From Flavobacteriales bacterium UBA4585 (lineage in GTDB: Bacteria; Bacteroidota; Bacteroidia; Flavobacteriales; Schleiferiaceae): a stretch of 6,460 bases of DNA. The notes below the pieces were generated by a model. That model did no database searches. It saw nothing but the letters and a program-made list of their open reading frames with translations, and was not told the origin of the DNA. This document shows, in pieces, positions 1 to 6,313 of the stretch (within the stretch, counting starts at the first letter, position 1; every line of letters starts with the position of its first letter). The position numbers were made by a program, and so were the translations under genes. Where the stretch lies: positions 1 to 6,460 of the forward strand of contig CATAQZ010000180.1 in the NCBI GenBank assembly GCA_949487015.1, in the 5' to 3' direction.

Positions 1-11
1 AATCATTCATA

Positions 12-2483
12 ATGAGACGAATTATACTAAGTTTCCTTCTGTTGTTTAGTGCTATGCTATCGGCACAAACCTTAACCCAGACCATACGTGGTACCGTGGT
101 AGATTCTGAATCTAAATTTCCATTGGTAGATGCCATGGTCGTTTGTGATGCAAGTCAGGCCTTCACCGATGAGTATGGTCAATTTTCTTTTGAAGTAGAG
201 ATCGGGCGTAAAGTTTTAGCGGTCCAATTGTTTGGTTACGAACCGAAAAGCACCGTCGTAGAACTCAATTCTGCAAAGCAAGCGGTCATTCGAGTAGAGA
301 TTACAGAAAGCACGGTTAAATTAGACGAAGTAGAGGTTGTAGCAGCCCCTAGAGGTGATGTTAAAAACGAAATGGCATTGGTGTCTGCACGCAAATTTTC
401 AGTCGAAGAGACTAATTTGTATGCAGGCTCAAGAGGAGAGCCCGCAAGAATGGCTACGAATTTTGCCGGTGTACAAGGCTCTGATGACTCTCGAAATGAC
501 ATTGTCGTTCGCGGTAACACACCTGCGGGTATTCTTTACAGATTTGAGGGAATAAATATTCCCAATCCCAATCACTTCGCTATTCCAGGGACTGGAGGTG
601 GTCCGGTGACAATCTTAAATAATAAGTACATCCAGAGTGGTGATTTTTACACTGGGGCGTGGCCAGGCGAATATGGAAATGCCATTTCCGGCGTTTTTGA
701 TCTTGAGATGCGTGATGGTAATAATGCTACTCCGTTCGAAGGGTCGTTTCAGTTCGGTTTATTGGGTGTTGAGCTAATGGCTGAAGGTCGAATAGGTGAA
801 GACAAGCCCAATGCACCTTCATACCTCTTATTAGGCCGTTACAGTACTTTGGGAATGGCAGATGCCTTAGGCATTCCTCTAGGGACTACAGCTGTGCCTT
901 TATATGCAGATGGAGCCTTTCGTTTCTCTTTCCCACAAAAAGACGGTTCTAAACTGAGTTTTTGGGGTATCGGCGGTACTTCTGATTTAACCATTGACGT
1001 TTCAGGTACCGATGGTGATCCTTTCACTGAAGAATTTGAAAGTTATGGTTCTGTAGATCGTGATCAATATTTCGATACACACATGGCGACTGTAGGAGCG
1101 ACTTACAGTAAACGTCTCAGTAAAATGAGTTACGCTAAAATGGGAGTAGCTGCGTCGCGCGCAAATATTCACGCTATAAACAACAAAGTTTGGCGTAGCA
1201 TAGACTCCACAGATGCAAATAATTTAACCTACAGTGTAGACCGTGTAGAGAAAATATTAGATTACCGTTACATCGAAGATAAAATTCACTCCTATTACAA
1301 CTACACAAAAAAGTTTGATGCACGTCGCTCTTTAAAAGTTGGTGTCAATGTGGACTACATCATGGGTAGCTACCACGACTCAACTCGCATCGTAAACGGA
1401 ACGGATAACACCGTATATGATTGGGAAATGCCATGGAACAGTGACGATTCTTATGCAAATATTCAGCCTTTCCTGTCCTACAAACATCGCTTGACTGACG
1501 CTTTAACTATGACCGCTGGAGCCACAGCCTTCCACAGCACAATCAATAGCAACAGCACTAGTTTATTTGAGCCACGCTTAGGCTTTAATTACGACATGGA
1601 TAAGAACAATAAGTTTTTTACCGGCGCTGGATACCATACTCAAATGCAAAGCAGCTACCTCTATTACTACGAAGGTTCTCAGGCATTGGATGATTCTACC
1701 GTTTTGGGAACCACATACAATAAGGAAATGGGCCTAACAAAAAGTGCACATGCCGTTGCAGGTTGGGAGCATAATTTTGACTATCCTATTCGTTTAAAAT
1801 TGGAGGCTTACTATCAATATCTGTGGAACATACCTGTCGAACAACAAGCCAGTTATTTCTCTTTGGTCAATGGCGGTTCAGGTTTTGGTAGATTATGGGC
1901 AGAGCCATTGGAAAACAGAGGTTTAGGAAGAAATTATGGTCTTGAATTTACTATGGAGCATTACTATAGAAACGGATTCTACGGATTATTAACGGGTTCT
2001 ATTTTTGATGCTAAATACAAAGGTTCGCAGAACCTAGATGCACTGCCAGGAAGTGCTGACGACGTATGGGTAAATACGCTGTTTAATGGACGTTATGCGA
2101 TGAATTTAGTTTTGGCGCGTAACATATCTGTTGGGGATTACGGCATTCTAAATTTAGGCACGAAGGTTAGCACCATTGGAGGTAGATGGTTTGGTACGGT
2201 TGATGAAGAGAAGTCTACTGAAATGTCTGAAATAGAGTACGTGAACGATGCTACTTTCAATACGGAACAGTATAATGCGTATTTCAGGTTAGATTTGAAA
2301 GTGGGGTATAAATGGAATTATTCTAAACTTTCGCATGAGTTTGCTTTGGATATTTCAAACATCACAAACAATAAAAACATACTGACATTAACTTACATCC
2401 CTGAAAGAGATGAAGGCGACAGGGTTCAGGAAAATTACCAGCTCGGCTTATTCCCTGTGTTCTACTATAAAGTTGATTTTTAA
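12..2483 (+). CDS. TonB-dependent outer-membrane receptor with carboxypeptidase-regulatory-like N-terminal domain
   Basis: The 823-residue protein appears complete. Residues 1-18 form a signal peptide (MRRIILSF..., ending LSA|Q). Residues about 23-110 are a carboxypeptidase-D-regulatory-like beta-sandwich (GTVVDSESKFPLVDAMV, DEYGQFSF) that ends in KLDEVEVVA, a TonB-box-like strand. Residues about 124-235 are the plug, with RGNTPAGILYRFEG, IPNPNHF, GDFYTGAWPGEYGNA and SGVFDLEMRDGN. This matches a common Bacteroidota receptor family. The rest is rich in alternating aromatic/polar strands typical of a 22-strand barrel and ends YYKVDF, with the terminal Phe expected for BAM-dependent insertion. 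By family knowledge it imports a ligand across the outer membrane using TonB/ExbBD energy; the substrate cannot be told. No SusD-like lipoprotein follows, so a SusCD glycan pair is not supported here. The ATG lies 11 bases from the window edge, so upstream control is not visible. It fits the signal peptide well and is probably the true start. Confidence 0.93.
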   Translation: MRRIILSFLLLFSAMLSAQTLTQTIRGTVVDSESKFPLVDAMVVCDASQAFTDEYGQFSFEVEIGRKVLAVQLFGYEPKSTVVELNSAKQAVIRVEITESTVKLDEVEVVAAPRGDVKNEMALVSARKFSVEETNLYAGSRGEPARMATNFAGVQGSDDSRNDIVVRGNTPAGILYRFEGINIPNPNHFAIPGTGGGPVTILNNKYIQSGDFYTGAWPGEYGNAISGVFDLEMRDGNNATPFEGSFQFGLLGVELMAEGRIGEDKPNAPSYLLLGRYSTLGMADALGIPLGTTAVPLYADGAFRFSFPQKDGSKLSFWGIGGTSDLTIDVSGTDGDPFTEEFESYGSVDRDQYFDTHMATVGATYSKRLSKMSYAKMGVAASRANIHAINNKVWRSIDSTDANNLTYSVDRVEKILDYRYIEDKIHSYYNYTKKFDARRSLKVGVNVDYIMGSYHDSTRIVNGTDNTVYDWEMPWNSDDSYANIQPFLSYKHRLTDALTMTAGATAFHSTINSNSTSLFEPRLGFNYDMDKNNKFFTGAGYHTQMQSSYLYYYEGSQALDDSTVLGTTYNKEMGLTKSAHAVAGWEHNFDYPIRLKLEAYYQYLWNIPVEQQASYFSLVNGGSGFGRLWAEPLENRGLGRNYGLEFTMEHYYRNGFYGLLTGSIFDAKYKGSQNLDALPGSADDVWVNTLFNGRYAMNLVLARNISVGDYGILNLGTKVSTIGGRWFGTVDEEKSTEMSEIEYVNDATFNTEQYNAYFRLDLKVGYKWNYSKLSHEFALDISNITNNKNILTLTYIPERDEGDRVQENYQLGLFPVFYYKVDF

Positions 2484-2490
2484 AATCAAC
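2472..2490. repeat. Perfect 9-bp inverted repeat across the receptor stop codon
   Basis: GTTGATTTT (2472-2480) and AAAATCAAC (2482-2490) are perfect reverse complements around a single base, T2481, the first base of the TAA stop. As RNA only about six pairs could form because of the minimum loop size. It could be a weak 3'-end hairpin ahead of the main terminator or chance in AT-rich DNA; no function is claimed. Confidence 0.4.
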
Positions 2491-2501
2491 AAGCAGAAAT
2501 T

Positions 2502-2534
2502 AAAAAGCCGCGCATGAATTGCGCGGCTTTTTTT
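2502..2534. terminator. Bidirectional intrinsic terminator between convergent genes
   Basis: AAAAAGCCGCGC (2502-2513) pairs perfectly with GCGCGGCTTTTT (2521-2532) around a short loop, ATGAATT, with a run of seven T at 2528-2534. The core GCCGCGC/GCGCGGC is all G/C. Read on the minus strand, the A5 at 2502-2506 becomes a T5 tail, so the same element can end transcripts from both sides. It lies 18 bases after the receptor stop and 15 bases beyond the stop of the convergent minus-strand gene, as expected for a shared terminator. Confidence 0.92.
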
Positions 2535-2549
2535 GTGTATTCAGAGCTG

Positions 2550-3560
2550 TTATTTCTGACGGTAGAACCTGTGCACCACTGAATCTATAGTGATCGAGAA
2601 GAAACCGTAGTGGGAGGTATAGGTTACCTCGGGGTTTTTAGGTAGTGTGATGTGTTCATTGATGTAAATAGCTTCGTGCTCGAGTGCACCGTCTTTAGCA
2701 AATTTACTGCCTTTAAAGCTGTGCGCATCAACCGCATCTACAACGAACCATGCGCCTTCACCCAAGCCACCTAACCACTGTGCATGTGCGGGAATATGAA
2801 CGGGTCGATTCGGTTCCTCTATATCGCCATGGACTTCATCATCAGGGCGTGTATTTGTGTACTTCGTCAAGGCACTTTCCAGTAACCCAGCGCTTAAATC
2901 AGAAATACTGTGACGACGTGATTTGTCTAAATACTGAAGCGTACCGCCTTCAAAACTGTAAATGGTATCTTCCGATTTCGCCGCCACAACATTAAATAAT
3001 GGAGTAGGACGTACGGTAAGAGGATATTTTAATTTTGTTCCTACAGTTCCATCTTCATTAGCCGCTTTCATGGTTTCAGTAACGTACCGTGCGCAATTAC
3101 TCGCTGATTTGTATAAACCGTTATAAGGGAAATGCCCTTGTTGAATCATGTCATCTGCGTATGACTTCGCTTTTATAAAGTTGATAGTCTTACTTACTGA
3201 GAATACAAGGGGACCGTAACCGTGGGTGAATTTCGATATACTGTCCAATTCCGCAGCAATCGCTTCAACATTTTGCAAGTCACCATTGTCATCGAATACG
3301 GCTTTGGTGTTTATAGCTAAATCCGGATCAGTATATTTATTTCTTGCTCTTCCGAATCCTCGTGGAGTGATGTAACGACCAAAGTCGTAATACAGGACCT
3401 CATTTGATTGTGGATTAATAAGACAAATGGCAGCATGACCTACGCGCATGTTAAGATTCTTAAGAACGCCAGCTTTCTTTAGGAAGATAGCTAAGCTCTC
3501 ATCTGCACGGGCGGTACATTGAGGCCAAGCAATAACTATAGCGGTATCTAGGTGTGCCAT
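2550..3560 (-). CDS. Conserved protein of unknown function (DUF6695-like), possible permuted NlpC/P60-type fold
   Basis: The 336-residue protein has no signal peptide or membrane segment and so is probably cytoplasmic. I recall similar Bacteroidota proteins annotated as DUF6695, but could not check this. The N-terminal half opens with a hydrophobic strand (TAIVIAWPQC, residues 6-15) and continues with RVGHAAICLI (39-48), VLYYDFGRY (55-63), a basic conserved-looking stretch PRGFGRARNKY (66-76) and SNCARYVTETM (154-164). A Gly-His motif on a strand, followed about 115 residues later by Asn-Cys at a helix start, is the order seen in circularly permuted NlpC/P60 and LRAT-like enzymes. His42 and Cys156 would be the candidate catalytic pair; this is inference. 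The C-terminal part (about 255-336) has HAQWLGGLGEGAWFVV and several short strands, suggesting a small separate beta-domain. ATG at 3560 is the only reasonable start (next Met is residue 38). No clear Shine-Dalgarno precedes it, which is normal in Bacteroidota. It converges on the receptor gene across a shared terminator. Confidence 0.85.
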   Translation of the reverse strand: MAHLDTAIVIAWPQCTARADESLAIFLKKAGVLKNLNMRVGHAAICLINPQSNEVLYYDFGRYITPRGFGRARNKYTDPDLAINTKAVFDDNGDLQNVEAIAAELDSISKFTHGYGPLVFSVSKTINFIKAKSYADDMIQQGHFPYNGLYKSASNCARYVTETMKAANEDGTVGTKLKYPLTVRPTPLFNVVAAKSEDTIYSFEGGTLQYLDKSRRHSISDLSAGLLESALTKYTNTRPDDEVHGDIEEPNRPVHIPAHAQWLGGLGEGAWFVVDAVDAHSFKGSKFAKDGALEHEAIYINEHITLPKNPEVTYTSHYGFFSITIDSVVHRFYRQK

Positions 3561-3580
3561 GTGTTAGTTTCAGAACAGTT

Positions 3581-3588
3581 CAAAAATA
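3581..3588 (-). promoter_or_regulatory. Candidate Bacteroidota -7 promoter element (TATTTTTG)
   Basis: On the minus strand this reads TATTTTTG, an exact fit to the Bacteroidota -7 consensus TAnnTTTG, 20 bases before the ATG of the 336-residue gene. It would give a short leader of roughly 15 bases. I found no convincing TTG-type -33 element at the usual spacing, and the region is AT-rich, so a chance match is possible. Confidence 0.35.
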
Positions 3589-3652
3589 CACTAAATAGCG
3601 AAATGTTATCCTCAGGTTAAGTCGGTCTTTGTTAACACTGTTTGAAGAGCAA

Positions 3653-3677
3653 CGTATCATTCCTTTTAAACAATACG
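3653..3677 (-). other. Weak stem-loop in the 138-bp spacer between minus-strand genes
   Basis: Minus-strand CGTATTGTT (3677-3669) can pair with AATGATACG (3661-3653) using two G-U pairs, with a 7-base loop. It starts about 20 bases after the stop of the 870-residue gene. No T-run follows, so it is not a standard intrinsic terminator; it might be an mRNA 3'-end structure or chance. The rest of the 3561-3698 spacer holds only the candidate promoter element and an 8-bp palindrome TGTTAACA (3630-3637), whose role is unknown. Confidence 0.25.
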
Positions 3678-3698
3678 GTATCCCTCAAAGGCGGAACA

Positions 3699-6311
3699 TT
3701 AAGGAAGGACATGAATGGTAAATTCGTCGATATGAAGCTCGTTTGAAGGGAGTCTTGTAAAAGTTCGCATGGAAAGCGTACTGGTAAACACCTCTTGTCC
3801 TAACGCAATAGGATCCCAGCATTCGTCGGCTCGACCTGAGAATAATTCATTACCCCATCGATCAAAAATAGTATAAGTAGTGCGCGTAGGCAAAGAGCTC
3901 GAAATACAATACGTATCATTTACGCCATCCCCATTAGGAGAAAAAGCTGTAGGCACATACATGAGCATATTATCTAAACAATCCACTTCAAGCACACGTG
4001 TGATGGTGTCAAGATTATTACAGCTGTCTAAAGCAATCAATGTAAGGTTATGTGATCCTGCAAATGGGAATAGAGTGTCAATTTGAGGGGTGGAATAGGT
4101 AATGTCTCCTAATTCCATCGCAATAAATGCAGTGTATCCTGTAGCGGTTAAAGTATAGTTAGGGCAGCCAAATCCTTCGTCTATATAAGGTTCGGGTATA
4201 AGTCTAAAGTATAAAGTGTCTTGAGACTCACAGCCGTTGATGTCCGTAGCTACATACGGGTAAATCCCTGTTGAATCAAGCCATAATTCGGACGTAGTTG
4301 TATCTAATGTTGTCCAGTAGATTTGTGAAACCAGTGGATTATTAAAGTCAACGAATAAAGAGTCACAATATGCAGTGTCGGTATACGGTGCCTCAAAAAG
4401 GGAGCCACTTTCGAGGTAAATACTATCGGTAAATTGGCAATCGCCTAAATCGACCGTTACCCACATCCAACCTGGGTTATAAGCGGTAGTTGTGCTCGTT
4501 GTATCTCCATTTGACCAAAGGAAACGAACGCCGGTTGCGGAGCCATTATTTTCTGCGGCTAAAACGATGGGTTGTGTATTACAAACTATACCTGTATCTA
4601 ATAAAATAGGTTCATACGAGGTTCCGTAATATTCAAAATCATAGAAAATGGAGTCTGAATATCCTCTACCGTCTTCCACGATTACTTTGACTCGTGCTGT
4701 TCCGCTGTAGACTGGGTCCATAATGACGTGCAGTATAGTATCGTTAGCATTCGAATCAACGACTGTTCCTGGGCCTTGTATCAAGGCCGCAGATATTACA
4801 TTAATGCTATCCACACAACTTAAATATCTAAAGTAAAGCGGTATCGGAGTTGCGCATAAATTTCCAAGTGGAACGTCATTTACAGGTAGAGCGGTAAATG
4901 GATCTAATAATTTGAAATCATCATCAAATCCGCTAATGTATCCGTAAAGTCCCGTACTTGATCCTTGCCCAGCTAGAATACCAAGATGAAACGGGGTAAT
5001 GCAATCTAGTGTGAAGTTATTCGAGAGAACATTAGACCCAATATACACTCCGCTCCAACTGGGGTCATATGTACTTTGTTGGACGGTAATGCTCGTGTTT
5101 GATGTTACAGGAGTCCCATTATAATTTAGGTTAGCGACAGCATTTGAAGGTATGGTGACTAACGCAGAAGTCGTTAACCCGGAAGCGCGACTGTAACGTA
5201 TGAACGTACTACCTGTGCAATCAATGTGCGGTAGCTGTGCCATACCCTGTTCAGGGCTCCCATTTGCAACGCCAGTAGTGACTTGAAAAACGTAAATGGG
5301 TAGGTTACTTTCGACAACATAGGGTTTACCTGGGTTTGCATTGCCCGGTAAGCTATATGTACCAGAGGTGCCTTTTGAGCCATTCGTAAGCACGGAGACA
5401 CCATCAACGGTGATATTCGTATTATCTTCTGTAGCGATGTACATAAAATAATCTTGAGGATAGGTACTTCGGCCTCGCAGAACTACGTGCTTTAGACCTA
5501 GATGTTCAACCGGGGTGACTTGATCAATTCCTCCATCTCCAGGGTTTCCGCTAGAGTTTTTCAGGTGATTTCCGCCTGCGGTTACTGCAATAGGTTTGGA
5601 AGCAGTAACTCGGGTACCCAGCAATTCATCATCATCTGCCATTGTACTTACCCAACTCTGTCCTTGGTCCAGGATAAAGACAACGGAATCATTTCCATTA
5701 TCAAAGACATTACCGGGTCGAGCCTTAATTAATACTTCCGTACTGTCTTCTAATGCTACAATACTCACATAGTGTTTCCCGTAATAACCAGTATAGCTGC
5801 CGGTCACTGTGCTAAGGATTAAGGTTTGAGAGGCTACATAAAAATCTGTCCCAATTCCATTCGTACCCTTGCCCGTTATAATATCCTGATTAAACTGATG
5901 CTTGACGCGTTCAGTGACCGTTACTGGCTGAGAAGCTTCAATAAACAAAGCGTCTTTATATCTTTTCGAGTTAGACCACGTTAATTCCCTCGCGCCATAC
6001 GTGCTCGATAAACCACCAATCACATTTGTTAACGACGTAGTTACTAATGCACCTGGTGTTACTACTAGATTTTGGGAGAAACTAGTGTCACTATTGTAAA
6101 TCCATACGTTTGAAGTGGAAGAAGAGGCGCTAAACTGTAAATCAATGGTGTGTTGTCCGCCCTGCCATTCATAAAGTGGGGGTAATGCAAAATACGTGTC
6201 ACTCTGTGCTTTCAGCAGAGTGGAAAAAGACAATAACATAATAAAGACTCCAAACCTTCTAAAAAGAACGGACCTTTTTGAATATCTCATGATGTGAAAT
6301 AGTTCCATCAT
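3699..6311 (-). CDS. Large secreted T9SS cargo: IgGFc-binding-like N-terminus, Ig-like modules, CHU_C C-terminal sorting domain
   Basis: The 870-residue protein has a signal peptide with a basic n-region (RYSKRSVLFRR), a hydrophobic core (FGVFIMLLSFSTLL) and an Ala35|Gln36 cleavage context. Residues about 37-470 resemble the IgGFc-binding-protein N-terminal domain found in Bacteroidota surface proteins (YFALPPLYEWQGG, HTIDLQFSAS, GTDFYVASQT, YVSIVALEDSTEVLI, QDYFMYIATEDNTNITVDG). Residues about 577-637 (FLWSNGDTTSTTT, WMWVTVDLGDCQFTDS) and 644-704 (IYPYVATDINGCESQD) are Cys-bearing Ig/PKD-like modules. The C-terminus (about 784-870) is a CHU_C type B sorting domain: MYVPTAFSPNGDGVNDTYC, YTIFDRWGNELFSG, then ECWD. 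By family knowledge such proteins cross the outer membrane through the T9SS and are released or surface-held, often as adhesins. After Gln-Glu840 the conserved GVYxY strand is missing from this frame but present in a neighbouring one (see 3759-3792). ATG at 6311 overlaps the upstream stop; Met8 (6288-6290) gives a more typical signal peptide and may be the real start. Confidence 0.88.
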   Translation of the reverse strand: MMELFHIMRYSKRSVLFRRFGVFIMLLSFSTLLKAQSDTYFALPPLYEWQGGQHTIDLQFSASSSTSNVWIYNSDTSFSQNLVVTPGALVTTSLTNVIGGLSSTYGARELTWSNSKRYKDALFIEASQPVTVTERVKHQFNQDIITGKGTNGIGTDFYVASQTLILSTVTGSYTGYYGKHYVSIVALEDSTEVLIKARPGNVFDNGNDSVVFILDQGQSWVSTMADDDELLGTRVTASKPIAVTAGGNHLKNSSGNPGDGGIDQVTPVEHLGLKHVVLRGRSTYPQDYFMYIATEDNTNITVDGVSVLTNGSKGTSGTYSLPGNANPGKPYVVESNLPIYVFQVTTGVANGSPEQGMAQLPHIDCTGSTFIRYSRASGLTTSALVTIPSNAVANLNYNGTPVTSNTSITVQQSTYDPSWSGVYIGSNVLSNNFTLDCITPFHLGILAGQGSSTGLYGYISGFDDDFKLLDPFTALPVNDVPLGNLCATPIPLYFRYLSCVDSINVISAALIQGPGTVVDSNANDTILHVIMDPVYSGTARVKVIVEDGRGYSDSIFYDFEYYGTSYEPILLDTGIVCNTQPIVLAAENNGSATGVRFLWSNGDTTSTTTAYNPGWMWVTVDLGDCQFTDSIYLESGSLFEAPYTDTAYCDSLFVDFNNPLVSQIYWTTLDTTTSELWLDSTGIYPYVATDINGCESQDTLYFRLIPEPYIDEGFGCPNYTLTATGYTAFIAMELGDITYSTPQIDTLFPFAGSHNLTLIALDSCNNLDTITRVLEVDCLDNMLMYVPTAFSPNGDGVNDTYCISSSLPTRTTYTIFDRWGNELFSGRADECWDPIALGQEVFTSTLSMRTFTRLPSNELHIDEFTIHVLP
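3759..3792 (-). other. Frame-shifted segment inside the CHU_C domain (compensating indels)
   Basis: In the open frame, residues 841-851 read VFTSTLSMRTF, which does not fit a CHU_C domain. Shifted by one base, from GGT at 3792-3790, the same DNA reads GVYQYAFHANF. This matches the conserved strand, seen as GVYFYAIQTTF in the neighbouring gene (6311-6460). After the TTTT run at 3762-3759 the open frame again reads sensibly (TRLPSNELHIDEFTIHVLP and stop), like a normal domain end. The simplest reading is a loss of bases (net one, or about ten) just before GVY and a one-base gain in the T-run. It could be a real compensated mutation or two sequencing or assembly errors. Confidence 0.65.
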
Positions 6312-6313
6312 TA
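6309..6313 (-). other. Overlapping stop and start codons (TAATG)
   Basis: On the minus strand the upstream gene ends in TAA (6313-6311), whose last A is the first base of the ATG at 6311-6309; another ATG follows directly. This arrangement allows translation termination-reinitiation and supports co-transcription of the two CHU_C genes. No strong ribosome binding site is seen before this ATG or before the alternative Met8 start at 6290, so coupling would help explain initiation. If Met8 is the true start, the overlap has no such role. Confidence 0.5.

Noticed and set aside
236..520. Minus-strand open frame of 94 codons, and smaller ones at 355-555 (+) and 839-1027 (-)
   Set aside because: They lie wholly inside the well-supported receptor gene and their translations show no domain or signal features.
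12..2483. Reading the receptor as a SusC-type protein of a polysaccharide utilisation locus
   Set aside because: No SusD-like gene follows, the plug motifs fit another receptor family, and no carbohydrate enzymes are in the window.
2750..2995. Plus-strand open frame of 81 codons
   Set aside because: It is antisense to the conserved-looking 336-residue gene and its product is low in recognisable structure.
3561..3698. Small RNA or riboswitch in the spacer
   Set aside because: Only a weak wobble-containing hairpin and an 8-bp palindrome are present, with no recognised conserved core and no terminator T-run.
3682..3758. Continuation of the shifted frame past the T-run to a later stop near 3682 as the true C-terminus
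   Set aside because: After GVYQYAFHANF that frame reads YKTPFKRASYRRIYHSCPS, a basic stretch unlike a CHU_C end, whereas the original frame gives a normal terminal strand and stop.
3759..3800. Programmed ribosomal frameshifting
   Set aside because: There is no slippery heptamer or downstream structure at the first shift point, and two opposite shifts within about 35 bases would be needed.
5174..5732. Open frames of 77 codons (-) and 76 codons (+), and one at 3880-4086 (+)
   Set aside because: All are contained in the large CHU_C cargo gene in other frames and have no independent support.
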